This document shows positions 10,385 through 19,002 of a stretch of 23,233 nt of DNA, in pieces; the stretch's first letter is position 1, and every line of letters starts with the position of its first letter. Position numbers and translations under genes: made by a program. Below the pieces are notes generated by a model that saw only the letters and a program-made list of their open reading frames with translations, had not been told where the DNA came from and made no database searches. Origin of the DNA: Rhizophagus sp. LPA8_4_AMF. Its lineage: Eukaryota; Glomeromycota; Glomeromycetes; Glomerales; Glomeraceae. The stretch is from NCBI GenBank assembly GCA_021464525.1, contig JADRCO010001042.1:1-23233 (forward strand). The letters are read 5' to 3'.

Positions 10385-10522
10385 CTCTAAACATCGCCAC
10401 AAAAAGCCTTATCGGCTTCTTTAAATGCTTGTTCTCCATCATCTACGATAAATTAATAGCAAAACCGAAATATATTCTTTAATTCATCAGCTGTTGATCT
10501 TTCAGGAGTTCCTTTTTCCAAT
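10385..10522 (-). pseudogene. Decayed protein-kinase C-terminal fragment (probable)
   Basis: On the minus strand one frame reads GTPERSTADELKNIFR (rightmost part). A second frame a little further on reads DDGEQAFKEADKAF, followed by TAG. The first matches the end of kinase subdomain XI as seen intact in this window (KRPTAEELKWFF, KRPNAKELKKFF). The second resembles the EADK-containing segment that follows kinase domains in these fungi. They are in different frames with a stop between, and no spliceable intron joins them. Upstream on the same strand (10570-10530) a stretch with K-E-T-V-I-G-N-H could be more of the same. No intact domain remains, so this is a relic. The short match makes the call tentative. 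Confidence 0.35.
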
Positions 10523-11021
10523 TTTTTTTATCGAAAAAGGTGGTTTCCTATAACGGTTTCTTTTGGTTGATCTATAAAAATGGTCAATAATATTATTTAA
10601 AAAGAAATTATAATTATCGGGAATAGATAGATCCATTTGTTAGAACTTTCACAATTATAATTGTACATCGTTCCTCAATTTGCAATTTTTTAGTTATTCA
10701 TTACTTTTTAAAACTTCAAATTTTATAAGGGGACGTCATTTAATAAACAGGGCGGGTTAAGCCTATGGTGATACATACCTCTAGAAAGTTGAATATTTCC
10801 ACTGCATTTAATTATTCATTTTCGCTATAAGTTATGCACAACACATATAATAATAATTATATATTATAATCGCTCGTTCAAAAACACTTGTCACAATGTA
10901 CACTTACACCATAACTGATAAAATATATATCTTTTATTTAATAAAATAAGACCAACTCCAAAAATAATGAATAATAAAAACAAAATGAAAATAAATATCT
11001 ATGTTTCTAATAAATAATACT
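10523..11021. other. Intergenic downstream of the BTB-TLDc gene
   Basis: No gene seen. At 10728-10765 there is an unusually GC-rich word cluster (ggggacgtcatttaataaac, agggcgggttaagcc) that looks like the end of a DNA transposon, but no matching inverted copy was found nearby. The 3' flank of the BTB-TLDc gene lies at 10900-11021. Confidence 0.4.
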
Positions 11022-12446
11022 TCACACACACTTCTTATTATCAATGACTTGAAATACTTCATATTCTTCCACGTCAAATTTTGTTGTATCAAGAATTTCA
11101 TTCTCATAATAAGTATGTCTACTAGTACATCTTAAGGATAAATTATTAAAGTTAGGCATCCATAAATCATTACAACCGAAACAAGGACCACGTACATCAG
11201 CACAAAATAAAGCCATACTATAATGATCTTGATGTATTCTACTTAATATTACTTGATTTAAATCCATACCATCACCCAAATTAAATATAAAACTATTAGA
11301 AGTTTTAATCCATTTACCAAAAAATCCACTTTGCCATGCAACAGGATTATAACCACCAACAATTTGTTTTGTATTTGAAATTTTCATTAAAACAATAGTG
11401 GCACTTTTATAATCACATAATTCATGAAATTTTTGTGATGTAAATCCATCTCTTGTTCCTCTCAACAATAATCGAAAGTTATAAGATTCTTTACGACATA
11501 ACCGTTTCGTATTTTCTTGTCTATCTATCCATTTTGATATTAATGCCGCATGTTTCCATTTAATAATAACTGAATTTATTGGATCAATTAATGGTACCCT
11601 TGAAATCGAATTATTACCATTAAAGTAGTTATTTTTTATGAGTATTCGTTCAAAAGGTTGTAAATCAATAGGTAATTCTTTACAAAAAATTAGATCAGTT
11701 CTTATTAATGGAACACAATTTTCTAATACTTTTTCTAAATCGTTAAAATCATTTTCAATCCATTCATTAGCGTTTAAAGTTAAAAAATTATCATCATAAT
11801 TCAAAAGTTTCGAATTATTAATTTGTTTAATTCCCCAATTAATAACATAATTCCATAATGACATTTCATCTAATTGTATTTCATCCCTTTTCAATATTTC
11901 AATTAATATTTGTTCATTAATATTTTTATCATAATTTTGTAAATCATCACAAATTATATCTAAGCAATAATTAAGTAATTCTTTACAACTACCTAAATAT
12001 AATACTGTCGAATTATTTAAAATTTTTATAGGATTTGATGTTAACCAATCATTTCGATTTTCTAATAAATATTCTTGTGCATATTTACATAATTCTGTTA
12101 ATATTAATTCATCTGAAGCAATAATTAAATCTACTATGAACATTGAATCATATTCATCTAATTTAATATTTCCACTATAAATATAATTTAATATACATTC
12201 AAATATTTTTGGTTTAATATTTGATTTTTCAAATAATATCATTCCCTCTTCATTACGTTTTACCCAACCGGTTGAAAATGCGGAATGAAAATATGGGGAT
12301 CTTGTCCTTAATATACAACTATGAGCTTGAAATTTCATATAATCATCTTTATTACCAACTCCTATTATAACATTATAATCGTCACATGTAATTAATAATT
12401 TATTAAGATCTATTGATAATGATTGGTAAAATCTTCCCGTATTCAT
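11022..12446 (-). CDS. BTB-BACK-TLDc domain protein (intact, single exon)
   Basis: 474 codons. BTB/POZ about residues 24-130: YNVIIGVG, the AHSCILRTRSPYFHSAF dimer-interface segment at 41-57, and ILNYIYSGNI at 85-94. BACK about 138-250: CKELLNYCLDII, EILKRDEIQLDEMSLWNYVI. TLDc about 285-468: GTRDGFTSQKFHELCD at 330-345, IVGGYNPVAW at 362-371, SFIFNLGDG, RGPCFGCNDLWM at 419-430, EEYEVFQV at 460-467. BTB-BACK proteins act as substrate adaptors of Cullin-3 ubiquitin ligases; the TLDc domain is linked in other eukaryotes to oxidative-stress protection and V-ATPase regulation. The combination is greatly multiplied in Rhizophagus. The length and all three domains look complete. The ATG is fixed by an AT-only leader with no earlier in-frame ATG of merit. 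The substrate is unknown. Confidence 0.92.
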   Translation of the reverse strand: MNTGRFYQSLSIDLNKLLITCDDYNVIIGVGNKDDYMKFQAHSCILRTRSPYFHSAFSTGWVKRNEEGMILFEKSNIKPKIFECILNYIYSGNIKLDEYDSMFIVDLIIASDELILTELCKYAQEYLLENRNDWLTSNPIKILNNSTVLYLGSCKELLNYCLDIICDDLQNYDKNINEQILIEILKRDEIQLDEMSLWNYVINWGIKQINNSKLLNYDDNFLTLNANEWIENDFNDLEKVLENCVPLIRTDLIFCKELPIDLQPFERILIKNNYFNGNNSISRVPLIDPINSVIIKWKHAALISKWIDRQENTKRLCRKESYNFRLLLRGTRDGFTSQKFHELCDYKSATIVLMKISNTKQIVGGYNPVAWQSGFFGKWIKTSNSFIFNLGDGMDLNQVILSRIHQDHYSMALFCADVRGPCFGCNDLWMPNFNNLSLRCTSRHTYYENEILDTTKFDVEEYEVFQVIDNKKCV

Positions 12447-12449
12447 TCT

Positions 12450-12537
12450 TTTATTTATTTATTTATTTTTTAATTAGTTTGATATGAGACGATAATTTTT
12501 TGTTAAAAATTTATTTATTTATTTATTTATTTTTTTT
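12450..12537. repeat. Two ATTT-type microsatellites in the leader of the BTB-TLDc gene
   Basis: TTTA/ATTT repeats at 12450-12470 (immediately before the ATG on the coding strand) and again at 12510-12537, separated by about 40 bp. They lie in the presumed 5' untranslated region and are prone to length change. Confidence 0.8.
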
Positions 12538-13321
12538 ATGCAATACATGAAACAAACCGGCAAAAAGTTCTCACGACTCTGCATAAAACCTGATTATATA
12601 CGATTGGCGTAACCGTTTCCTTTATGCACGAAATATGTCATTGTGCATACAGCATGTGGCTAATGCAGATCAACATAATTCTACATTTACGTGAAATATT
12701 ATAAAAAAAAAATTTTTTTTTTTCTACTTTGAAATTTGAAACGAAATGCAAGTATACTATTATATCGAGCAACTAAATATTAAAACATGTATATTATTAT
12801 TTATAATAAATCAAGATAAATACTCACACATTATATTTTGTAGTATAATACAATGTATTATCAAAAAAGACCTAAGTTAACTACAGGGCAATGATTTAGC
12901 CAATCAAAAATTAAATTTCATTGCGCTCACATTTTACCGAAATTGGGAAACGTATTTTAGCCAATCAAACATTAGAACGCGAAATTGGTGAGAAAAAAAA
13001 CGTTAATCTTATAATATTTTATTTCTTGCCAAAATTTTTGCTTATTCAACTAAAAAAAAAAATAATATCTATATTTTTTTATTATTTTTATTGCAGGTCT
13101 AGCTCTTAAAAATAAGAAGTAAAAACATCATAAAACTAAACTCTGTTAAAGGTGAATTTATTAATTCACTTAAAAAATATAAATCTTCTGTGATAATTTA
13201 TTAATTTATAGCACTTTCTATTGCAGAACTAGAAGCATTAAGAATATAATATAAACCCGTAAATTAGAAAAAAAATTCTTTATGATAAGAAAAGGCAACA
13301 ACATATTTATCTGATTAATAA
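12538..13321. other. Intergenic; duplicated CCAAT words, no gene established
   Basis: 12895-12908 and 12956-12969 are copies of tttagccaatcaaa, 61 bp apart, and gaaattgg is also repeated (about 12939 and 12980). A small inverted repeat tatgcac/gtgcata lies at 12623-12649. A short open frame (S-V-K-G-E-F-I-N-S-L-K-K-Y-K-S-S) at about 13141-13203 may be a coding relic; it is unrecognised. Confidence 0.4.
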
Positions 13322-13519
13322 CTTAGGAATTGTGATGTTTCAGACGTGAAATGTTTTACAAATTTTAATAAAGTAAAATCTATTCAATATACACAAGAAA
13401 TTTACTGTCTAAAATTTAAAAGAGATGAAATTTCGAAAGGTGAAGATAATGATTCTTTAAAATTAATATATGGAAAAACAGTCACAACTAATTTTAATTT
13501 TGTTGAAAAAAAAAATTAA
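13322..13519 (+). pseudogene. Unrecognised coding-like fragment ending in a stop
   Basis: An open frame of 65 codons with no ATG start, ending TAA at 13517. It contains SDVKCFTNFNKVKSIQYTQE and KFKRDEISKGEDNDSLKLIY. The composition (mixed charged residues, Cys, Tyr) looks like true protein rather than random AT-rich translation. A tttcag acceptor-like site at 13338-13343 would make it a last exon, but no partner exon was found. It may be a decayed gene end. The family is unknown. Confidence 0.25.
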
Positions 13520-13706
13520 TTTTTTCCATAATTTTATTTCTAAAATAAAAGCATGTAATAAAAATTCTATTATATCAAACACTATAATAAACAAAATAAG
13601 AGAGGGACTAGTGCTTGCCTTTATTTCAAATAACATATGATCCTTCCAGCACGTTTATATTGATTTATTTTATTAAATCATATTCTTAATTTGATTAAAG
13701 TTTCGT

Positions 13707-13835
13707 TCAATTCGAAGAATATTTTAGTTGCCTTTGTTCCTCAAGTGAATCAAGTGTTTGTAGCGGATATCTGTATTGGTATTTACAAACATCATTATTT
13801 TCATTGGTAATAGCTTGAATACATGATTTATACAT
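13707..13835 (-). pseudogene. Unrecognised coding-like fragment, 42 codons
   Basis: Reads from ATG at 13835, just after a ttttag acceptor-like site, to TGA at 13707: MYKSCIQAITNENNDVCKYQ, then R-Y-P-L-Q-T-L-D-S-L-E-E-Q-R-Q. The protein-like composition suggests an exon or gene relic. It is probably related to the fragment at 13953-14093 on the same strand, with broken sequence between the two. The family is not recognised. Confidence 0.3.
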
Positions 13836-13952
13836 CTAAAACTAGAAAAGGATATTGATTTTTACGTTTAAGAGCTGTCATCCACCGGACCTTTTAGTTT
13901 ACAAGATGTTTACACAACATGAATGAAAGCGCGGACATCCGCAAACCCAATT

Positions 13953-14093
13953 TTAAAAGTTAGTGTTATATTTGTTTGGATTATCATCTATTTCTAGTTG
14001 TTTTTGAGCCAATTTTCCCCATTCAGATTTGATTAATTTTCTCCAATCCAATGTTTCACGTCCAAAAAGTTGTTTGTTCTTATTGAAGAGAGA
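13953..14093 (-). pseudogene. Unrecognised coding-like fragment with FGRETLDWRKLIKSEW
   Basis: Open frame bounded by stops on the minus strand, ending TAA at 13953. It contains LFGRETLDWRKLIKSEWGKL, then A-Q-K-Q-L-E-I-D-D-N-P-N-K. Tryptophan and charged residues at this density are unlikely by chance in AT-rich DNA. It has no start codon, so it is a piece of something larger, either an exon or a decayed gene. It may belong with 13707-13835. Confidence 0.3.
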
Positions 14094-14167
14094 TTAATTT
14101 TCAAATAATGCACTGTCTATACTAAAAGACTTAATTGTGGATAAAAGAATTAATATACAAAAGTAAC

Positions 14168-14385
14168 AAAACTTTTGCATAGCAAACCATTATACAACAG
14201 TTGTTGATATATATTGTTTGGAACTACTGTATTATGTGGGAGATGGCAATCAGGTATCCAGAAGTTCTATATCGCCCAAAATCTTATTCAGCTAAGTTAA
14301 AAAGATAGTTTAAATAACAAAATTGTAATTATTGAAGAACAACAATGTTAATTATGATAATGAAGCAAAATAAGCAAAAGTTTAG
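14168..14385 (+). pseudogene. Protein-kinase pseudogene, frameshifted and internally deleted
   Basis: Aligns by eye with the intact kinase at 16669-18446. 14172-14220 gives LHSKP, then after a 1-nt shift YTTVVDIYCL (intact gene: LRGKPYTKAADIYSF). After another shift, 14230-14253 gives IMWEMAIR (intact IIMWEL). It then jumps, without the remainder of the kinase domain, into exon-3 sequence: PKSYSAK (intact PKSYYTSRK). 14322-14385 matches the end of exon 3 at nucleotide level (ttgtaattattgaag), including the splice donor at 14386 (tttag|gtacg). Several stops interrupt it. It is dead as a kinase, and the glycine loop, HGDLH and DLG parts are gone. Confidence 0.65.
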
Positions 14386-14790
14386 GTACGTATTTTAAAT
14401 AAATTCATTTAAGATCAGATTATGTAATAGAATGTCATTATTATTTTATTACCATTTGTTTGAGTTAATTTTCAATATTATAAGCCCAAATAATTTGATC
14501 ATTTGTTAATTATCTTACCTTTTTTAATATATAACATATAAAACCTTTCCACTTTTAAACAATAACTGTTCAAGTCGTGTAAATCAATATCATGAAAGGC
14601 ATATTTTTTCCCAATCAAGTTTATTCTAAACATTAGCAGGGCAAAACTAGATCTGAAGCGTAATTATATCTGGTTTCACTCATTGTATATTAAATGATTA
14701 TATCTGATATATATAAAATAATTAATTAGAAGCAGAAATCATTCTATATGTTAATAAGTTATCCTGCATAAATTATTTAATATAAATATA
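14386..14790. other. Intergenic, no gene seen
   Basis: AT-rich sequence between the kinase pseudogene and the MITE. No coding frame or repeat of note. Confidence 0.5.
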
Positions 14791-14943
14791 GGGGATTCCT
14801 TAATGTATAGTGGGGTGTACGATATTAACGTACAAACTGGCCGGTGTTAACATTAACGCTATCACATGCAAGTGCATAACTCCTAAACTCGGGCCAGTCC
14901 ATATGTTAACATCGTACACCCTTACTGTATGTTAAGGATGCCC
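14791..14943. mobile_element. 153-bp MITE with about 52-bp terminal inverted repeats
   Basis: Left arm 14791-14842 begins GGGGATTCCTTAATGTATAG. The right arm 14891-14943, read in reverse complement, begins GGGCATCCTTAACATACAGT. Both continue through gtgtacga.gttaac-type sequence and end ctggcc. Only about 48 bp separates the arms, so the element would fold almost completely. It is flanked on both sides by ATATA (14786-14790 and 14944-14948), a possible target-site duplication, though weak in AT-rich DNA. No coding capacity, hence non-autonomous. The superfamily is uncertain; Tc1/mariner-like TA targeting is possible. Confidence 0.8.
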
Positions 14944-15799
14944 ATATATATAGTAAACCTTTTCTAATATAAGTATAATGTTACATAGGTTCTCATTCAC
15001 TTGTCTAAATGAACATATTGTGCATCACGTGTTGATGGTCACGTGGTGCAGTAATTCCAATACATATAAATTCATACTTTTTGCAAGCTAACTTGATAAA
15101 AATCAATATTTAAGTAATTCCATACCTGCTAGACAATTTCACTTAAAAACATTCTAGATCCATTTCATTTAGCTAAAGTATTATAAAATTAGAAATAAAT
15201 GAAATAAAGTTAAGGGATGGTTTGTCATTTAACAGGAGAAATTGATCAATTAATTTACAGGCTTTGTAATTAATAAAAAACATTTTTTTTGGAATTTCTT
15301 TTTTATTATGGGTTTTTTCTGGTAGGTGAAATAAAAACCAAGTATAATTTAAATTATTTAAAAATATTTTATCTAATATTTGAGTTAATAGGAAATTTGC
15401 TATAAGAATCTTGCTTTCTTATTTAAAAAAGTCAAAGATGTGAAACTCTAGTAATTTCAAACTTCACAAGTGGCTTGGCTAGGATTGAAACTATTAATTA
15501 TTATCTTTAAAATTTGTACATCATATATGTGATGATACAACAATCCAATAAAAAAGGAGTATTGGCCATTTTTAGCGATAATTTGCATTATTAAATTTTT
15601 GATCTGTCCCTTAATTTCAAAAAACAATGTTTGACAAAATTTAATAAATTAAAATTACTCGTACTGTATATATTACTTGATTCATTTAACTAGAGTTTTA
15701 GAATTATATTATACATTTTCTAAAAAAATGTGTTTATTGTAAACATAAGTTGTATATAGCTTTACAACAATATTCTATGCTTTAGCTTTAAGTTCTTAA
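14944..15799. other. Intergenic; imperfect CACGTG hairpin, no gene seen
   Basis: 15023-15048 holds gcatcacgtg and cacgtggtgc as an imperfect inverted repeat with two CACGTG cores at 15026-15031 and 15040-15045. The rest is AT-rich without convincing frames. Confidence 0.5.
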
Positions 15800-16453
15800 T
15801 AGTGATGGCAATAGTCATGGTCATTAACCAGCTATGATACTGTTATGACCAGTCATGATTGTGACTGATACCGGTCAGTCAAAAACTTCTGACTAACCAT
15901 TTGACCGATAGATTGACTGACTGGTTTAACTGATGGGTTGACCAACCAGTTTAACCAACCATTTGACTGACCGTTTGACCAATCCTTTTAAAGTTTTTGC
16001 AACTTTTATTAAAAAAGTACAAAAGCATTCTTTTTTTATAAAATTATTAATAAAAATGGGTTTGAAACATTTTTATTAAACCAATTAAAAAAATGTGTGA
16101 AAATTGTTTTTAATAAAAAATGTTTTTGCAATGTTTTCTATTAAAATAATTTAAAAAAATGTTGTTGAAATGTTTTTTTTATTAATTATTTAAAAACATT
16201 TTTTGCAGTGTTTTTAATTATTTTTGATAAAACTGCTTTTTTTTGTGTTTTAATAAGAAAACATTAATTATTTTTGATGAAATCATTTAGGTTCTTGACT
16301 GACTGATAATTCAAATGGTCAGTCGAATGGTCAGTCAGGTGGTCAGTTAAACGGTCAGCCATAACAGTCGGTCAGTCAAAGATTCTTGACCAGTTATGAT
16401 TAACCATTAAGTCATTAACCAATGACTGACATGACCAACCATTGCCATCCTTA
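15800..16453. mobile_element. hAT-like non-autonomous transposon, 654 bp
   Basis: The left end is TAGTGATGGCAATAGT. The right end in reverse complement is TAAGGATGGCAATGGT, matching the usual hAT terminal pattern (TAG/CAG.GATGGCAA). Flanking 8-mers are gttcttaa (15792-15799) and gttcttca (16454-16461), a 7/8 match with the 8-bp duplication hAT elements make. Both subterminal zones (about 15870-15990 and 16290-16400) are packed with GGTCAGTC/GACTGACC-type words, a typical hAT transposase-binding arrangement. The core, 16000-16270, is A/T-rich with repeated atgttttt units. No transposase ORF is present, so it would need a helper element. It ends 215 bp before the kinase start codon. Confidence 0.82.
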
Positions 16454-16668
16454 GTTCTTCAGAATATTTATTTTTTTTATTGTTTAATAGATTTTTAAAA
16501 TATCTTAATATGAAAGAGTGATAATCATGGATAAATGATAAATAAAGTGCTGATCATCATGTGGATACTTGAAAACCCCAAACTGGGCTCTTTAAATGAT
16601 CATGACCAGGTTCTTTCAAAATACTGCAGAATTACAATTTTCATTTATTTAAAAACTCAAATTTATTA

Positions 16669-18446
16669 ATGAAATTTTTTAAGAAATTGGGTTGTATTCC
16701 CTTTACTAAAATTCGTCTTCTCTTTACTAAAATTTGTAAAATTTGTTCATGTTCAAAAAATGTAAATACTACTAACAATAATAATCTTGAAATATATGAA
16801 TGTTCAAATAATGTAAATACTACTAACAATAATAATCCTGAAATATATGAAAGAATGTTTTCTTCTCAAGCATTTGGTTTTTGTCCTAAATGTAAAAAAC
16901 CAAATTCACATTATTATTGGTGTAAAAATTGTTATTCCAAAAAATTTAAAAAAAATTTTGGTAATTGGACTAGTGAAAATGTATTCATTGATAAATTTAT
17001 TCAAGAATTACAATTAAATGCGAGAAATAGGTTTGAATTACTTGAATGGATACTTTATGATAATTTAAGAAATATTAAATTCTTAGCAAAAGGTGGATTT
17101 AGTACAGTTTATGAAGCAATTTGGTTAGATGGATTGATAGATAGGTGGGATTATAAAAAGTGTGAATGGATACGTGAAACTGAAGAACTTGATGAAAAAG
17201 ATAGAGATGCGACTGATGTTAAAAATCCTCTTAAAAGTTATGAAAAATATGGTTATTATGTGGCACTTAAAAGTTTGGATAATTCATCAAATATGGATGA
17301 TCATTTCTTAAATGAAGTAAGCAGTTATTATTAGAAACTGTATTATAATTATTTAGTAAATATATAACCAATATATAACCAATATTTATTTAACTTTTTT
17401 AAAAAAAAATTTACAAAATATACAGTGGAGATTACATTTACGATGTCAGCATAAAGTAACATCAAATGGATCCATACTTGTTCCATTAATTGGTATCACA
17501 AAAGATCCGAATACATCAAATTATATGGTTGTAATGGTTAAACTACCTTTTGGTAGTTTAAGAAATAATTTATTAATAAAAAAATATAATCCAAATGATA
17601 AATATCATAATTTACTTTTAATTTCAACACAGCTTGAAGCTATTCATAAGTTAGATTTAGTTCATGGGGATTTACATAGCGGAAATCTACTTTGTCTTGA
17701 TCACGAATTAGTGACTATTAGCGATCTTGGATTATGTAGACCAATTGATCAACCTAATATGAAAGATGGTATATATGGAGTTCTTCCTTATATTGCACCA
17801 GAAGTTTTGCGTGGAAAACCTTATACAAAAGCTGCTGATATATATAGTTTTGGAATTATTATGTGGGAGTTGACATCAGGTGTTCCAGCATTTCATAATG
17901 TTCCTCATGATTTAAATCTTTCCTTAAACGTTTGCAGGGGTAATAGGCCAGAAATTGTGGAAGGAACAATACCTGAATATGTTGAAATGATGAAAAAATG
18001 TTGGGATAATGATCCTGATAAAAGGCCAAATGCTAAAGAGTTAAAAAAATTTTTTTTCGAATGGACTAAAAAATATCAAATAGAAGAAGATGAAGAAAAT
18101 AGAATACCTATTCCCGGTATTATATTTTTTAATTTTATTTCATATTACTAATGTCTTATTATTAATTTCATTAATTTATAGAGAATGAAAAAGTTGAATG
18201 TCATCCAAAATCTTACTACACTAGTAGAAAAATAGATTATTCGAATAAATTAAACCAAATTTTTACGCAATTTGAAAAAATTGTAATTACTGAAGATAAT
18301 CATGATTATGAAATGAGTGAAAGTTTAGGTATGTATAATAAACTAATCTATTTTTATTTAATTTTTTTTTATTTCAAAAAGTTACAATGTTTTTTTTCAT
18401 TTTTTAAATATATAATCTAGCCGATTGTATGGTTAAGGATAATTAA
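16669..18446 (+). CDS. TKL-like protein kinase with N-terminal zinc ribbon, four exons, complete
   Basis: Exons 16669-17316, 17426-18116, 18182-18328 and 18421-18446; introns phases 0, 1, 1; 503 aa. N-terminus: two 17-residue repeats (residues 28-61), then a four-Cys zinc ribbon (C72, C75, C85, C88). Kinase domain about 134-430: glycine loop KGGFST (141-146), VALK Lys201, probable helix-C Glu216, catalytic loop HGDLHSGN (296-303; Asp298, Asn303), DLG in place of DFG (316-318), APE (340-342), ADIYSFGIIMWEL (353-365), Arg416. All catalytic residues are present, so it is probably active on Ser/Thr; HGDLH is the usual TKL variant in this lineage. Exon 1 ends exactly after Glu216. The tail (HPKSYYTSRKIDY) matches the other kinase. 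The last exon (ADCMVKDN) rests on splice sites and phase only. The promoter side adjoins the hAT element. Targets are unknown. Confidence 0.88.
16750..16851 (+). repeat. 51-bp in-frame tandem duplication in the kinase N-terminus
   Basis: Two copies, 16750-16800 and 16801-16851, encode CSxNVNTTNNNNxEIYE with few differences (K/N, L/P). They lie before the zinc ribbon and would lengthen an Asn-rich linker. The near identity implies a recent origin. Confidence 0.9.
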
Positions 18447-18559
18447 TTTTATTTTTTGTATATATTTGATAAATTATTAATTATCTATTTTATATTTATT
18501 AAGGCAATATTTATTGGTTTATTTCTTTATTATCGGACATTAATTTATTCAAAAATATA

Positions 18560-18735
18560 CAGTCAGACCTTGATATGCCGATATTCGATATACTGAGATA
18601 CTGTATATAATAAGAACTCGATATAACGATGAAAATTTACTTACCTATATATGAGTGCTGAGTCAATTTAATATAACGACATTTTCAATGATTTTCAGAT
18701 GAATCCTGACATATCGTTGTATCAGAGTTTGGCTG
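18560..18735. mobile_element. pogo/Tc1-mariner-like MITE, 176 bp
   Basis: The left end is CAGTCAGACCTTGATATGCC. The right end in reverse complement is CAGCCAAACTCTGATACAAC; these match at most positions over 25 bp. TA dinucleotides flank it at 18558-18559 and 18736-18737. CAGTC..ACC..GATATAACGA termini with TA targets are characteristic of fungal pogo/Fot1-type transposons. Internal gatataacga words repeat. There is no ORF. It lies 113 bp after the kinase stop codon. Confidence 0.75.
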
Positions 18736-18756
18736 TATGTTACAAAATATCTGGCA

Positions 18757-18886
18757 GGTGATACATAATTATTAATTTTATCACAAATATCATACGAGAG
18801 TTACATTATTTCTGATTATTAATATTGTTTTCTTAATTGATATACAGTATGTAGCGAAATTCCTTTTCAATTGATTATGTATCATC
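18757..18886. repeat. Imperfect inverted repeat, possible small MITE
   Basis: ggtgatacataattattaat at about 18757 is mirrored by attgattatgtatcatctt at about 18869-18887. Outside the arms, ctggca and accgg words sit within tatat sequence. About 130 bp in total. Target duplications are not clear, so the element call is tentative. Confidence 0.4.
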
Positions 18887-19002
18887 TTGGACCGGTATAT
18901 CATTTGTATATATAAGAACAATGTGGAATATAAGTAGAGAGTCGTATTTAAACAAGCAAATATTTTTTAAATTTATAATAAAACTGTATATTATAACGTA
19001 TT

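Noticed and set aside
10325..10483. Plus-strand open frame containing EEELYLTAFEEW
   Set aside because: It has no usable start, and the minus strand over the same bases gives kinase-tail-like peptides, a better explanation.
10728..10765. GC-rich word resembling a transposon terminus (ggggacgtcatttaataaac)
   Set aside because: No inverted partner or target duplication was found within reach, so it is not called as an element.
12921..13109. Plus-strand ORF of 62 codons
   Set aside because: After about 25 residues it is homopolymer-driven (K, F, I), and its start falls inside the duplicated CCAAT region.
16641..16829. Minus-strand ORF with a VFTLFEHSY repeat
   Set aside because: Antisense of the tandem duplication in the kinase N-terminus.
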